From an uncultured Lachnospiraceae bacterium (GTDB lineage: Bacteria; Bacillota; Clostridia; Lachnospirales; Lachnospiraceae), in contig CAJUGG010000020.1 in NCBI GenBank assembly GCA_910585995.1, forward strand, positions 1 to 13,070: 13,070 nucleotides of DNA. The letters run 5' to 3'. Below are positions 1 through 8,289 of the stretch, one piece after another (position 1 is the stretch's first letter; every line of letters starts with the position of its first letter). The position numbers and the translations under genes were made by a program. The notes beneath the pieces were generated by a model, which was not told where the DNA came from, did not search any database, and worked only from the letters and a program-made list of their open reading frames with translations.

Positions 1-1653
1 ATTGTCTGTGGCTGCGGTGTGTTCAGTTTGGATGATCTGTCCATACTGATCGAGAGCGGCGTGGCAGTGGATCCCATGGGACGGGAGATCATCATGGAGT
101 CTTCTGTGGTGAAAAAACTGTCAGCCATCGAGGGATTTGAGTCATTACATACCAATCTGGCGAGTCTTTGTCTGCGCTATCAGGAAGAGCCGGTGCATAC
201 GGTCTACACGATGAATCAGGGAACAGGAGAGGACAGCCATGAGTATGAATATAACCGGATCAGTGAGAATTACCAGCTTTTTCTGATGGAGCAGGAGGAA
301 GCGGCCGGGGAATACCAGATGGAGACGGAATTTTTGACGGATACCGTCCTGTATGAGGATGAGGATTTTACCGTTCGTCTGGTGATGCCGGCTACGGTCT
401 GCCGAGGAAAACATGTCAAGTTGGAAGCGAGGGTGGAGAAACACTCCTCTGCCAATAAAGTTCTGACTTACCATGGGATCTTACAGATACCGGTATTTTT
501 AACGCCCAAAGGGGAGCATGAGGTGGAGATCGAACTGACCGATATCTCCTTGGCAGAGAACGAGACTCTGAAAAAAGATTACTGGTTTAAGACGCAGGAT
601 GTCACTATGTTAGACACCACCATCTTGTTAAAGAGCGGGACTGCACGTGTATATATTGACGGTGTGGTGCAGGAAGCCAATGCTGGGTGTTCGATACGGG
701 TGATGATCACAGACTTAAAGCCAAGAGAACTGATCAGCCAGGAGATCGGGCGCATGAGCTTAGAGATGAAGAGCATGGGGGAGGTGCGGGATTATATCCG
801 ATTGGCCGACCTTCGCCTGGTGCGTACCGAGAATGCCTATATCATCGAGGAAGTGATCGAAAAAGGGGTCAAGACCTATATTACCGCTCCTGCGCAGGAG
901 ATGCTTCGCAGTGAATACCTGGAGTATTTTATCAAAGAACCAGCTCTCTCTTTGGGAGGAGAGTCTCATACACACGGGATGCCCATAAAGGATGCAGAAG
1001 TACCCAAAGGCCGGATACCAGAGGTGGCTACAGGCATCGTGGAAGTTCCTTTAGGAGAGTCGGCAAAGAGAGGGGATATCCGCTATTCTGGTGAGATCAT
1101 GCATGGTCTTGGCAATGGAAATGTCTATGTCAATATCGGCTATGAATATATTACGGATGACCCGGCACTTGGAGCCAGCGCCAAAAACACGATCTATGGA
1201 AGCCCGGATCTGTTTCAAAATGAAAGCAAGATGGCTGTGGATGCAGAGACAGCAATCAAAGTGATGAATGATAAGGGAAGCTTTATCGTGGCAGTGCGGC
1301 TTCTGGAAAATGTGGACTATCTGGTATTGACCTATCGCTGGGTGGCGATTCGTTTCCCGGCAGGAAATGACTTGGGACTGATGGAGAACTACAGCGGCAA
1401 GAGCATCTCCACCGATACGCCAACGGTTGTGATGGGCACCAGGGAAAGCCATTATTTCCATGTAAAATACAACCAGATGGAAAGCTGTAGCGTAGCCTAT
1501 GAGCTGACAGAGCCGGGAAGCGGCGAGATCACTTCGGACGGAGTCTATACAGCTCCGGCCAAAGAAGGGGTGTATGAGATCCGGATCTACTGCATCGATA
1601 TGCCTGTGATCTGTACCTATGCCTATGCCATTGTAAAAAAGAAAGAGGCGTGA
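1..1653 (+). CDS. CIS/phage-tail-associated structural protein, 5' end outside window
   Basis: The frame is open from the first base, so 550 residues are visible and the true start most likely lies upstream. A GTG at 19 could initiate but has no Shine-Dalgarno site before it, and it would cut through an I-V-C-G-x-G-V segment that continues into the motif G-V-A-V-D-P-M-G-R-E-I (about visible residues 20-30). From family knowledge I associate the pattern I-V-C-G-L, then G-x-A-x-D-P-x-G-R-E, with accessory or fibre-like proteins of contractile injection systems and phage tails. The middle is mixed alpha/beta without a signal peptide or membrane segment. The last 60 or so residues resemble a small bacterial Ig-like domain, with the G-x-I-T-S-D-G-V-Y-T-A-P-A signature followed by a Y-E-I strand. 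It leads the operon part seen here. A role as tail or baseplate accessory or adhesion protein is inferred; the exact CIS component is not identified. Confidence 0.72.
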   Translation: MVCGCGVFSLDDLSILIESGVAVDPMGREIIMESSVVKKLSAIEGFESLHTNLASLCLRYQEEPVHTVYTMNQGTGEDSHEYEYNRISENYQLFLMEQEEAAGEYQMETEFLTDTVLYEDEDFTVRLVMPATVCRGKHVKLEARVEKHSSANKVLTYHGILQIPVFLTPKGEHEVEIELTDISLAENETLKKDYWFKTQDVTMLDTTILLKSGTARVYIDGVVQEANAGCSIRVMITDLKPRELISQEIGRMSLEMKSMGEVRDYIRLADLRLVRTENAYIIEEVIEKGVKTYITAPAQEMLRSEYLEYFIKEPALSLGGESHTHGMPIKDAEVPKGRIPEVATGIVEVPLGESAKRGDIRYSGEIMHGLGNGNVYVNIGYEYITDDPALGASAKNTIYGSPDLFQNESKMAVDAETAIKVMNDKGSFIVAVRLLENVDYLVLTYRWVAIRFPAGNDLGLMENYSGKSISTDTPTVVMGTRESHYFHVKYNQMESCSVAYELTEPGSGEITSDGVYTAPAKEGVYEIRIYCIDMPVICTYAYAIVKKKEA

Positions 1654-1680
1654 GACGTAAGTCTCTTTGCTGGGAGTGAA

Positions 1681-1686
1681 AAGGAG
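1681..1686 (+). promoter_or_regulatory. Ribosome binding site deciding the pseudokinase start
   Basis: AAGGAG lies 10 bases before the ATG at 1697 and only 1 base before the ATG at 1688. The longer in-frame TTG at 1667 has no comparable site. This favours 1697, although 1688 with the weaker GGGAG at 1672-1676 remains possible. The difference is three residues. Confidence 0.5.
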
Positions 1687-1696
1687 AATGGCAGAT

Positions 1697-2542
1697 ATGC
1701 TCTATCAGTCACAAAAGATGAAGCTTCAGTGCGTCCGCATCGTGAAAAAAAGTGATACGAATGACATTGTGATATGTCAGGATCTGAATACGGCTGCCAG
1801 GAACCTGTATACACTGCTTGTAATCAAAGAACATCAGACAGCCAGGAAATATCTGGAGATCTATGAACATGCCCATCTAAAGGCGCAGGATTCTTATATT
1901 GACAGTTTTTCCGACCAGGGCGCTTTTTGCATGGTATTTGCCTACCAGCAGGAGCGGCCGCTTCAGGACTTTTATATGGGAGAGTCCTATACGCTCTCTG
2001 AGTGTGAAAATGTGTGTATCAGCGTGATTATGGCCTGCATCACCTCCAATCTCCCTTACCCGATTCTGTATCTGATTCTAAAACAGGGCCAGCTTCATCT
2101 GGCGAAAGACCACACCGTCTATCTTGGGTATCAGATTGATCTGGGGGAATTGGACGGCGAAAAGACCGAGAGGGACTGCGCGGTACAATGTGCATCCATA
2201 TTGCGGGATTTGTTAAAGCCCAAGGCCTCCCAGAAAGCATTCAGCTATCGTCTGCTGGAAAAGAAAATCTCCAGGAAAAGTTATGGACAGCTAACCGAAC
2301 TCTACAAAGATATCCGGATCACTGCAGCGCCTGGTCAGAAAAAAGGCATCCGAAAAAGGATCGCCGGGTGGTTTTTAAGAAATCAAGATGGGCTGTTTCG
2401 GATCTTATTGCTGGCGTGCATGATCCTGGCGGTATTGGTGATCGTCTCTCTCTTGTCTCAGTTGATCTTTGGGGATGTTCCCTGGCTTCGTCTTTTTTTT
2501 AACGGATTTAAGATCATCGGGACAGAGACCTTGAGTGGATGA
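1697..2542 (+). CDS. Membrane-anchored protein kinase-like (pseudokinase) protein
   Basis: About 281 residues. The first 210 or so have the order of a shrunken protein kinase fold. A strand with a lysine, L-L-V-I-K-E (K44), sits where the beta-3 lysine belongs; a hinge-like A-F-C-M-V-F segment followed by R-P-L-Q-D-F is near residues 76-92; and L-H-L-A-K-D-x-x-V-Y-L-G-Y-Q-I-D-L-G (about 133-150) sits where the catalytic and DFG segments would be. The glycine loop, the HRD motif and a proper DFG are absent, so catalysis is unlikely. A basic stretch (K-K-G-I-R-K-R, about 215-221) precedes one strong membrane helix (about 233-256) and a short extracytoplasmic tail. This topology recalls EssB/YukC of type VII secretion, a known membrane pseudokinase that scaffolds a secretion machine. 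I infer an analogous adaptor role in this CIS, not homology to EssB. The gap to the next gene is 22 bases. Confidence 0.62.
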   Translation: MLYQSQKMKLQCVRIVKKSDTNDIVICQDLNTAARNLYTLLVIKEHQTARKYLEIYEHAHLKAQDSYIDSFSDQGAFCMVFAYQQERPLQDFYMGESYTLSECENVCISVIMACITSNLPYPILYLILKQGQLHLAKDHTVYLGYQIDLGELDGEKTERDCAVQCASILRDLLKPKASQKAFSYRLLEKKISRKSYGQLTELYKDIRITAAPGQKKGIRKRIAGWFLRNQDGLFRILLLACMILAVLVIVSLLSQLIFGDVPWLRLFFNGFKIIGTETLSG

Positions 2543-2564
2543 GTGAGGAAAGGATGAACATGCT

Positions 2565-4991
2565 ATGAAAAAACAGATTCCCTATCTTGTTGCGCTCTTT
2601 TGGATGATCGCTGTAGCTTTCCTGGCATTTTTTGATGGTCTGACATGGAGCAGTGAGAGAAAGAGGTCTTCCTATCTGGACGGATGCACCGCGGGAGAGA
2701 AGACCTATCTGGTGGAAAATACAGAGGACGAAGGAATCCTCTATGTGATGGATGCAAAGGGCAGGACAAAAGAGGTGTCTTTGTCGTCTGCTGTAAAGCC
2801 AGATCATGTATTTGCCAGGATTGACTATGAAGACGGACTCTATGCGGTATTAATCAAAAAAGAGGAACCGACACAGATCACGATTGTGCAGTACGATGAT
2901 CAGGGGAGATTTTTAGCGAAAAGTCCAGAGTTTTATATAGAAGAAAAAGGCAGACTGACCGGATTTTGCGTACAGGAACAGGGCTTTTATCTGACGACGG
3001 TACAAGAAGGGCAGCAGTCAGCCGCTGCTTATTTTGTGGATAAACAAGAACTGGAAGAAAAAGATAAGACAAACGAACCCGTTATACTCTCTGCCGCTCA
3101 GTTGGCTTCTTCTGAGCCTGGACGCCGGATCACAGAGGCGCGATATGAACAGGGGAAGTTTTTATTTCGATTAGATGACGGCAGCGGGATCGACTCCTTT
3201 GCTCCTTCTGAAAAACTGCAGTCGGCGTTTTGGTATCGAAGCCTGTCCGTCGGGCAGCTTTGCAAAGTCCGCCAGGAACGGATTCTTCTCTATATGGGAC
3301 TGCTGCTTTTGGGCTATGCAGTGCTTGTGTTTTTTTTAACGATCCTGAGAAACCGAAGCCACACAGTCTATACCATCGCGGTAGTGGAGCTGGCGCTTTT
3401 GGTGATCACAGTGGCGGGTGCCGTTCAGGTGCCGCGTATCCAAAAAAAGGCCAGAGAAGAAGAGGCTGGACGCTTTGGATTTTACTATGTGCAGGCGCTG
3501 GCGAAGGAGATGAAGGACCCAAAAAGATATCATCCGGAAGAGGAAGGCTTTTATGAAAAAGAGAACTATCAGACCTTAAACGAGCAGCTCTTTAGATTTG
3601 TCCAGATGGATGGGATCTCAGAAGTATTTACGGATATCTGTCTGGTGCGCAGCCAGGATCATCAGATCATCGCCAGTGTCAGCGGCTATAACGGGCAGAT
3701 GTTTGAGGAAGTCTACGCAGTGGGGACCGGTGAACTGATCCAGAATCTGGCCAAAGGAGACAAAAAAGGCCATATGTTGATCGGGATTGGCGGAAAGTCT
3801 TATCAGGTGATCGGTGTCTCTGCTTCGGAAGAACTGTTTCCAGAGTATCTCTTGATGGGGATTACCAGGTTAGAAGACCAGCAGGAGGGCTTTACTAAGG
3901 ACCAACTGGCTCCGATGCTCTATGCGGCGCTTGTGTTTTTGGCAGGCAGCGTAATCAGTATCTGGCTGCTGATCTTGCAGGGCAGAGAATTAAAGCATCT
4001 GGCTTATGCGATGCAGATGTTAGCCAGCGGACAGACGGATATTAAAAAACAGGCCGTCCACGGCAAGGACGTGGATTTTATGTGGAACAGCCTGATGGAG
4101 ACCAGAAAGACCATCAGCAGAATTAATTATACCAAATATCGGATCTTTGAGTCCTGTTATCGTTTTGCACCAAAAAATATTGAGAGAATCCTTGGCAAAG
4201 ATTCCATTACAGAAGTAAACAGCGGAGATATGGTCCTTATGCATGGCACTATGGCCGTGATCTCTTCCGCCCGGACGAAAAAGAGCGAGAGAGAACTGTC
4301 GGATCAGATCGGAAAGTTTGTGTCATTGATTGAACAGTATCAGGAGAGAAGCGGCGGATATTTTGTATCCGGGCACTGTGGGCTGGATATGCTGAAAGTC
4401 TTATTTTTGGAAGAGTCCCGAAACAGTGTGGAATTTGGTATATCTTTGATGCAGGGATTTTTGGAGCAGGAGCTTTTAAGGACAGATAAAGCCGGAATAT
4501 TTTTACACTATGCCCAATATCTCTACGGAGTGGCAGGTACTAAGAAGCACAGTCTTCCTTATCTGCTGTCTCAGGAGATGGAAGAACTGGAACAGTATGC
4601 CAGATGGTTTCAGACATTGCATCTGTCACTGGTGATAACCGAAAGCGTCAAAAACAGAGAAGATCTGGATGGACCAGTTCGCTATTTAGGGTATCTGCTG
4701 CTCTCTGACAGCCAGGAGCGCATCCGCCTGTATGAAGTGCTCGACGCCTGCCCGCTCAGGGAAGGCAAGCAAAAGGCGCTGACCGATCAGAAATTTCAAA
4801 AAGGACTGTCGTTATTCTACCAGCACGACTTTTATCTGGCAAGAAGCACATTTAACGAAGTATTAAGAGAAAATCCAGAAGATTCCATGGCTAAATGGTA
4901 TCTGTTTACTTGTGAAAAATATCTCAATGAGACCCATCGAAAGGGCGATATCTGCAGGCTCCATCCAGAGTCATTTGCAGCAAACGATTAA
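2565..4991 (+). CDS. Four-pass membrane sensor with degenerate class III adenylate cyclase-like domain and TPR
   Basis: 808 residues. Hydrophobic helices at about 5-24, 240-262, 268-288 and 450-471 place residues 25-239 and 289-450 outside the cell and the rest inside. The first outer region has repeated short strand pairs, possibly propeller-like. The second resembles a Cache-type sensor (I-C-L-V-R-S-Q-D then I-I-A-S-V-S). A HAMP-like linker follows at about 472-515. Residues 530-730 follow class III cyclases: F-A-P-K-N-I then L-G-K-D-S-I-T-E-V-N-S-G-D, then a strand aligning with M-T-V-L-F-A-D-I-R where the first metal-binding Asp appears replaced by Ser568. D608 may match the second Asp; the conserved Asn near the end aligns with Glu676. 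A TPR-like hairpin pair lies at about 742-788, ending as in many bacterial cyclases. Cyclic nucleotide synthesis is therefore unlikely; signal-responsive scaffolding is inferred. The start ATG follows AGGAAAGG at 2546-2553. Confidence 0.68.
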   Translation: MKKQIPYLVALFWMIAVAFLAFFDGLTWSSERKRSSYLDGCTAGEKTYLVENTEDEGILYVMDAKGRTKEVSLSSAVKPDHVFARIDYEDGLYAVLIKKEEPTQITIVQYDDQGRFLAKSPEFYIEEKGRLTGFCVQEQGFYLTTVQEGQQSAAAYFVDKQELEEKDKTNEPVILSAAQLASSEPGRRITEARYEQGKFLFRLDDGSGIDSFAPSEKLQSAFWYRSLSVGQLCKVRQERILLYMGLLLLGYAVLVFFLTILRNRSHTVYTIAVVELALLVITVAGAVQVPRIQKKAREEEAGRFGFYYVQALAKEMKDPKRYHPEEEGFYEKENYQTLNEQLFRFVQMDGISEVFTDICLVRSQDHQIIASVSGYNGQMFEEVYAVGTGELIQNLAKGDKKGHMLIGIGGKSYQVIGVSASEELFPEYLLMGITRLEDQQEGFTKDQLAPMLYAALVFLAGSVISIWLLILQGRELKHLAYAMQMLASGQTDIKKQAVHGKDVDFMWNSLMETRKTISRINYTKYRIFESCYRFAPKNIERILGKDSITEVNSGDMVLMHGTMAVISSARTKKSERELSDQIGKFVSLIEQYQERSGGYFVSGHCGLDMLKVLFLEESRNSVEFGISLMQGFLEQELLRTDKAGIFLHYAQYLYGVAGTKKHSLPYLLSQEMEELEQYARWFQTLHLSLVITESVKNREDLDGPVRYLGYLLLSDSQERIRLYEVLDACPLREGKQKALTDQKFQKGLSLFYQHDFYLARSTFNEVLRENPEDSMAKWYLFTCEKYLNETHRKGDICRLHPESFAAND

Positions 4992-5002
4992 TCTGACAGA
5001 AA

Positions 5003-5010
5003 GGGAGGAG
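5003..5010 (+). promoter_or_regulatory. Strong Shine-Dalgarno site supporting a TTG start
   Basis: GGGAGGAG lies 7 bases before the TTG at 5018. No ATG sits at a better distance, and the residues after the TTG are needed for the amphipathic N-terminal segment. This supports TTG as the real start of the MORN-repeat gene. Confidence 0.7.
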
Positions 5011-5017
5011 GCAGCCG

Positions 5018-6250
5018 TTGGGAGATAATCTATTCAAGGTTCTGATCGCATCCGCCAAGGCGAAGATCACACCATTTGTGACCAAGATTAAGATGTGGAC
5101 CAGCTGGAACTTTATAAGAACCCGGCTGATCTCTTCCATCCGGGATTTTTTTGCGTCGCTCCTGAATGTAAAGCCGCGGCATAAAAAGGATTACTATGAG
5201 GTCTTAGGATGGCTTGTAAGCAAGAGACTGGCCATTGCGCTGGTGGTGTCCATCGGTGTCTTTAGTCTGTACTATCTCTTCAGTGTTCATTCGGTCTTGT
5301 TCACCGCCAAGACTGAAGGGATTAAGACCTATCATTATGATTCTATATTGCTTCGTTTTGCCAAAGATAAGGTGCGAATCCTGGGAAAATCCGGCTATCT
5401 GGCCTATGAAGGGCAGGTGGAGAATGGCAGTGTGACCGGATATGGAAAGCTGTACAATCAAGAAGGCGTGGTCGTCTATCAGGGCAATTTTGCGAAAAAC
5501 CAATATCAGGGCAAAGGAAACCGCTATTATGATGACGGGACACTGATGTATACCGGAGATTTTCAGCAGAATCTCTTTGACGGCAGCGGAAAGTTGTACC
5601 GGCAAAATGGAAGTTTAGCCTACGACGGAGAATTTGCCTTAGGAAAGAGAGAAGGAAACGGAAAGCTCTATGATGCCGGGAGTAACCTGATCTATACCGG
5701 AGGCTTCCGTCAGGACGAACTGCTGTACAGCGATCTCTTAGGAAAACAGGTGTCGGAAGTGGCAGAAGCCTATCAGGGCAGACGGACGCTGTATGAGAGC
5801 GACGAAGAGTTTGTGGTGGTCTTAGAAGAGATCGGCGCCGTCTATCAGGGCCAGGAAGAAGAGAATACTTTAGACGGGGAGCAGACGGTCCGGGAGGTGG
5901 TAGTCTTAAAGGATGCATTTATGGCGGGGGGCACAGTGCTCACTACAATAGAAGAACTTCGGGATTATTTTGGAGAAGAAGACTATCAGGGAAATTCTGC
6001 GATTACACTGCCGGAAGCAGTAGCTGCCATAAGAACGATGTCATCTCCCGGAGGTTTTCAAAGGGAAGTACAGATGGAATCCACGCCGGAATATGAGGAT
6101 TATTACAGAGTCATCGGCTTTGATGAGTCCTATACGGTCTATCTGTATTCCTTTCACCAGGAGGATCTGATCTATCATTTTATCTGTCAGGATAGAGAAC
6201 ATACGTTCTCATTTTACGCCATCGAACGGATAGAAGGGGAGGCTTTATGA
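5018..6250 (+). CDS. Membrane-anchored MORN-repeat protein
   Basis: 410 residues from a TTG start. Residues 1-68 are basic and helical and stay inside by the positive-inside rule; a single membrane helix spans about 69-90; the rest is outside. Residues 130-235 hold four full and one partial MORN repeat, each starting Y-x-G with the next G-x-G-K-L-Y or similar. Tyrosines at 130, 154, 178, 202 and 226 fall exactly 24 residues apart. The C-terminal 170 residues are a separate, unrecognised domain, acidic and rich in short strands. MORN repeats of the variant type form elongated beta-sheets that bind proteins or membranes, so a spacer or docking surface between membrane and wall is plausible (inference). 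It begins 26 bases after the cyclase-like gene and its stop overlaps the next start as ATGA, which implies coupled translation with the TolC-like gene. Confidence 0.75.
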   Translation: MGDNLFKVLIASAKAKITPFVTKIKMWTSWNFIRTRLISSIRDFFASLLNVKPRHKKDYYEVLGWLVSKRLAIALVVSIGVFSLYYLFSVHSVLFTAKTEGIKTYHYDSILLRFAKDKVRILGKSGYLAYEGQVENGSVTGYGKLYNQEGVVVYQGNFAKNQYQGKGNRYYDDGTLMYTGDFQQNLFDGSGKLYRQNGSLAYDGEFALGKREGNGKLYDAGSNLIYTGGFRQDELLYSDLLGKQVSEVAEAYQGRRTLYESDEEFVVVLEEIGAVYQGQEEENTLDGEQTVREVVVLKDAFMAGGTVLTTIEELRDYFGEEDYQGNSAITLPEAVAAIRTMSSPGGFQREVQMESTPEYEDYYRVIGFDESYTVYLYSFHQEDLIYHFICQDREHTFSFYAIERIEGEAL

Positions 6251-8289
6251 GAAAACAAAGTCTGTCGGGTGTACTAACGTTTGTCTTGGCCGTCAGTCTG
6301 TTAGGCAGGGCGCCTCTGTGTGTGCAGGCAGCAAAACCAGTGCTTACTCTGTCCATGGCAAAGGCGAGCGGCCTTGCCAACAGTCCGAAGATGGAGAAAT
6401 TAGAGAGCGAACTGAGCGTGAAGGAAGTGTCTTTGCAGCAGGCGCTGAAATCCATCAAAGTCAAGAAAAAAAATATGTCCACATTTCGCTGGTCTCCTTT
6501 ACTGTCTTTTAAATTTCCGGAAAGGCCGGATCTGACAGAAGCTTATGAATTTGAATTTAAACCGATCCAGATCCAGGCACAGATCGATACGGTACGGCAC
6601 CAGATGACCGACCAGACTTTAGAGGTCTATGAAGAGATCTCGAACCTGTATGTAAAGATTGTGGTGCTTCAGGATCAGGTTGCATTTGAACAGGAGCGGC
6701 TTGACTCTATGCAGGAGACGCTTGACAGGAATCAGGCGAGATATAAGCTTGGGCAGGCCACGCAGAGTGATCTCGATACCATGGAACGCCAGGTAAAGAC
6801 ACTGGGTGACAAGATTGCATCTGATCAAAGAAACTTAACTGCCAGCAAGAAAAAGATGTCTGATCTGATCGGGATGGATGTCACGACGGGATATACGTTT
6901 GTCAATCCCATGGTGGATGCCAGGATCGAAAGGAGCAGCTTAGATGCGCTGACAGACTACACTCTGGCTCATGATGAGACTTATTATGAAGTGTCTTTGG
7001 ATGCCACCACAAGCCTTTTGTCACTGCGCACCAATTATCAACTGATGGAAGGGCAGTATGGCGGAAAGATGTCCTATATCTCGGATTATGTCAACCAGGT
7101 GATTGCCGGACAAAAGATCTCTCAGAGAGCATTTAAACAGCAGTATGAGGCGTTTTTAACGGCAATTGACAAACCCTGGCAGGGAAATGTAAGGATCTTA
7201 TTTATCAGGATTCCCAAAGAGTGGTTCAAGGGGAAACTCTCCGGTATCCGCTATGTGGAAGACGAACCCTATGCGTTGTATGAGGCGGCATTGGAGTATC
7301 AGGACGCACTTTTGGAGAAGCAAAATGAAGAGCAGTCTCTAAGAGCACAGGTGGAAGAGAGCTTTAACAACCTGGTCAGTATGCGCAATGTCTGGGAGAC
7401 TTTGACCGAACAGGTGGAAGAGGGGAGAAAGAGCTTGCAGGCAGAGGAAGTGTTAAATCGTCTGGGAGAGCTGACCTATGAAGAATATCAGTCTTCTCTG
7501 GAAGACTATGAGGAGACCCAAAAGGAGATGTATGAAGCACTCGGTGACTACTCCGAGGCGCTGTATTCCTTTGACCGTCTGACCTGCGGGGGCGTGACAG
7601 CCCTTCTTGCGGGGACAGAAGCGAGCCTGCAGGCAGGAGCGGGCGGTGAGAGTTATGTGGACGAAGAATATGCAGACGGGGCATATTATTATATCCAGCC
7701 CATTGTGGAGCAGCAGGCATTTCGCTTAGGGGTCAGTATCCCGTCGGATGCTGAGTGGGAAGTGACACAGTATGAACTGTGGTGCGATCAGGTGCAGGTC
7801 GGCAGCCGCACAGCGGTGGACCAGTCTATCCAGCATCTGGGGCTTGCCGTGGATCAGGTGACAGAGGTAAAGATCCGCTTTTACAACGGCGATCAGTTTG
7901 TGGATGACTGTGTGATCGATCCCGACGTCTACAGCGGGCCGCTCCAGATTGTGAAAGATTACACAATCAGGGAGCAGGAGGGCCTGGAGATCGGAACCTA
8001 TACCATGCAGAGAAATCCGACCACAGGGCTTTTGCGTATCACACTGAGGCCTTATGCGTCAGAGGAGATTGGCTATTACCGGATCAAAAATCAGGAAGAT
8101 CAATATCTGTTAGGAGAAGAACTGGTGCCTGTCGAGACGGAATTTCGGCATCTGTCTCTGATACAGGGAAGTGAGGAAGAGTTGACCGTCGAATTTTTTG
8201 ATACGCAGGAACAGATGAAATACACCGGTTATTTTGAGACCCGTAGTCAAAAGCTGATGAGAGATCAGCAAGGTCAGGAGGAACCATGA
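6247..8289 (+). CDS. Secreted TolC-like (outer membrane efflux protein fold) protein with C-terminal extension
   Basis: 680 residues. An N-terminal signal peptide (basic start, hydrophobic core about 8-19, likely cleavage after V-Q-A at 28) directs export. Residues 30-450 follow the TolC/OEP pattern: a short-stranded segment with W-S-P-L-L-S-F near residue 80, then long amphipathic helices. The diagnostic helix R-Y-K-L-G-Q-A-T-Q-S-D-L-D (about 166-178) ends near K-M-S-D-L-I-G. The second internal copy has R-L-G-E-L-T-Y-E-E-Y-Q-S-S-L-E-D followed by L-Y-S-F-D-R-L-T-C-G. Residues 455-680 are a beta-rich extension, unlike classical TolC, that I do not recognise. AGGGGAGG at 6235-6242 precedes the ATG. 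If the host is monoderm, as I infer, this cannot be an ordinary outer-membrane efflux duct; a helical tunnel or collar within the wall is more likely. Its stop overlaps the next start by ATGA. Confidence 0.72.
   Translation: MRKQSLSGVLTFVLAVSLLGRAPLCVQAAKPVLTLSMAKASGLANSPKMEKLESELSVKEVSLQQALKSIKVKKKNMSTFRWSPLLSFKFPERPDLTEAYEFEFKPIQIQAQIDTVRHQMTDQTLEVYEEISNLYVKIVVLQDQVAFEQERLDSMQETLDRNQARYKLGQATQSDLDTMERQVKTLGDKIASDQRNLTASKKKMSDLIGMDVTTGYTFVNPMVDARIERSSLDALTDYTLAHDETYYEVSLDATTSLLSLRTNYQLMEGQYGGKMSYISDYVNQVIAGQKISQRAFKQQYEAFLTAIDKPWQGNVRILFIRIPKEWFKGKLSGIRYVEDEPYALYEAALEYQDALLEKQNEEQSLRAQVEESFNNLVSMRNVWETLTEQVEEGRKSLQAEEVLNRLGELTYEEYQSSLEDYEETQKEMYEALGDYSEALYSFDRLTCGGVTALLAGTEASLQAGAGGESYVDEEYADGAYYYIQPIVEQQAFRLGVSIPSDAEWEVTQYELWCDQVQVGSRTAVDQSIQHLGLAVDQVTEVKIRFYNGDQFVDDCVIDPDVYSGPLQIVKDYTIREQEGLEIGTYTMQRNPTTGLLRITLRPYASEEIGYYRIKNQEDQYLLGEELVPVETEFRHLSLIQGSEEELTVEFFDTQEQMKYTGYFETRSQKLMRDQQGQEEP

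Noticed and set aside
1652..1665. Perfect small inverted repeat GAGAC-GTAA-GTCTC at the end of the first gene, followed by TTT
   Set aside because: Only five pairs and three Ts; too weak for an intrinsic terminator, and the following gene has its own ribosome site close by in what looks like one operon.
2565..4991. Active adenylate or guanylate cyclase
   Set aside because: Key positions of the metal site and the late Asn appear substituted in an alignment by eye, so an active enzyme is not called.
5343..5918. Long minus-strand frame of 191 codons opposite the MORN-repeat gene
   Set aside because: It is very rich in Arg, Pro, Ser and His, as expected from antisense reading of the repeats, and has no plausible ribosome site or family.
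6247..8289. Drug efflux system role for the TolC-like protein
   Set aside because: No membrane-fusion protein or inner-membrane transporter gene is adjacent; all neighbours point to a CIS-linked role.
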